A stretch of 6,323 bases of DNA. Origin: DATMYQ01 sp035560935. Lineage in GTDB: Bacteria; Bacillota; Negativicutes; Sporomusales; Sporomusaceae. The stretch covers positions 1-6,323 of the forward strand of contig DATMYQ010000323.1 of the NCBI GenBank assembly GCA_035560935.1, written 5' to 3'. A program made the position numbers and the translations under genes. A model generated the notes under the pieces. That model saw only the letters and a list, made by a program, of their open reading frames with translations, made no database searches and was not told the DNA's origin. This document shows, one piece after another, positions 5,559-6,323 of this stretch; within the stretch, counting starts at the first letter, position 1, and every line of letters starts with the position of its first letter.

Positions 5559-6323
5559 CTACAGCATTTCCCGAATACTGAGACCGCGTTCTTTTTCCAG
5601 ATTAATAAACTCACCTTCCCGGGTACGAACGATCGGTCGCTGAAAAATATTCGTCCCTAAATATACTACCACAGCTTTTCGCCCATCGTTCAACAACACC
5701 ACACTGCCCAGCAGCTGTTCTCGCAGATGAGTTAAAAACATGCCGGTGATCTCCGGGTCCAGTTTTTTAAACATTTGTCCCACCATAACTTCCACTGCCT
5801 GCCAGGGAGTAACCGGGCGGTCTTTCAAGCCATCATGAGTCATCATTTCATAGAGATTTGCAACGGAAATGATTTTTGCATAAACATGAATCCGGTCACC
5901 GGAAACTGCCATGGGGTAGCCGCTGCCGTCAACCCACTCGTGATGTTGCAGTACCGCGGCCAGAATATCACCTGACAGATTATAACCCCTGCCTTTTAAC
6001 ATCCGGTATCCTGCCACACTGTGGCTCCGATAGACGGGCATCTCAATAGCGCTTAATTCTCCAATGCGCTTCACCGCAATCAGAGGATCAAGCATCAACT
6101 TACCCACATCATGTAACAGTCCGGCCAGAATCATTTCGCCTATTTTTCGATGTGACATCCCCAGCCAACGTCCTAAAACGCCGGCGATCACCGATACATT
6201 TACGGAATGCTGAACAATACGGTCGTCCATTTTATCTAACAGACGCAAATAGTGCATCGCGCCAGGTATTTGACTTAGTTGTCTTACCGATGTGTCTGCC
6301 AGAACTTTTATATGATCCATCGG
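5559..6323 (-). CDS. HD-GYP domain protein, probable c-di-GMP phosphodiesterase (5' end outside window)
   Basis: C-terminal 253+ residues of an HD-GYP hydrolase, the family that degrades c-di-GMP to pGpG or GMP. The frame stays open to the window edge; the Met at 6320 is preceded in frame by a Pro codon (CCG) and lacks a visible ribosome site. Family members usually carry an extra N-terminal region of about 100 residues, so the true start is probably off-window. Numbering from that Met: H38 in QHSVNV, HDVGK at 70-74, H100, and HHEWVDGSGYP at 126-136, matching HHExxDGxGYP. The usual late Asp ligand (VAD) is N155 here (ISVANLYEMMTHD), followed by an atypical HDGLKDRPV. The C-terminal RPIVRTREGEFINLEKER segment is typical of Firmicutes members. 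Activity is likely but the N155 change leaves doubt. It is followed 23 nt later by the diguanylate cyclase. Confidence 0.9.
   Translation of the reverse strand, partial: PMDHIKVLADTSVRQLSQIPGAMHYLRLLDKMDDRIVQHSVNVSVIAGVLGRWLGMSHRKIGEMILAGLLHDVGKLMLDPLIAVKRIGELSAIEMPVYRSHSVAGYRMLKGRGYNLSGDILAAVLQHHEWVDGSGYPMAVSGDRIHVYAKIISVANLYEMMTHDGLKDRPVTPWQAVEVMVGQMFKKLDPEITGMFLTHLREQLLGSVVLLNDGRKAVVVYLGTNIFQRPIVRTREGEFINLEKERGLSIREML

Noticed and set aside
5219..5643. Overlapping + strand open frames of 110-120 codons opposite the diguanylate cyclase and HD-GYP ends
   Set aside because: They are antisense to well-supported genes, span the gene junction, have composition typical of shadow frames and no recognisable domain or ribosome site.

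Overview
The window holds five protein-coding genes in two unrelated blocks that face each other. It reads as a chromosomal stretch of a Firmicutes-type bacterium with near-balanced GC. The main reasons are strong GGTGA/AAGGTGG-type ribosome sites, a LexA (DinR) operator of the Gram-positive type (GAACATATGTTC), and a c-di-GMP enzyme style common in anaerobic, motile Clostridia/Negativicutes. Assignment to Negativicutes (Sporomusa/Pelosinus-like) is a guess from general resemblance, not something the sequence proves.

Left block, + strand. A LysR-family regulator (108-1034) is followed by a 210-nt intergenic region. That region contains a hairpin that probably ends the lysR transcript, a 13-bp direct repeat on both sides of the hairpin, and a -35-like element directly abutting a perfect 12-bp LexA operator. 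Downstream are two tightly linked genes (4 nt apart, second ribosome site overlapping the first stop codon). The first encodes a radical SAM protein with a C-terminal helix-hairpin-helix DNA-binding motif. The second encodes a DUF4130/TIGR03915-type protein. These two families are known to travel together and are annotated only as 'putative DNA modification/repair'; their reaction is not established. The LexA operator is sequence-level evidence that this pair belongs to the SOS response, which is the most interesting observation here.

Right block, - strand. An HD-GYP domain protein (cut by the right edge of the window) is followed after 23 nt by a 775-aa membrane protein with about eight transmembrane segments, a coiled coil, two GAF-like domains and an intact GGEEF diguanylate cyclase domain with an RxxD inhibitory site. 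The two appear to be an operon that pairs c-di-GMP breakdown with c-di-GMP synthesis. The HD-GYP protein keeps the HD and HHExxDGxGYP signatures but has Asn where the family usually has the late metal-binding Asp.

The two blocks converge, with only 12 nt between stop codons and no clear terminator. No tRNA, rRNA, CRISPR array, insertion sequence or phage gene was seen.
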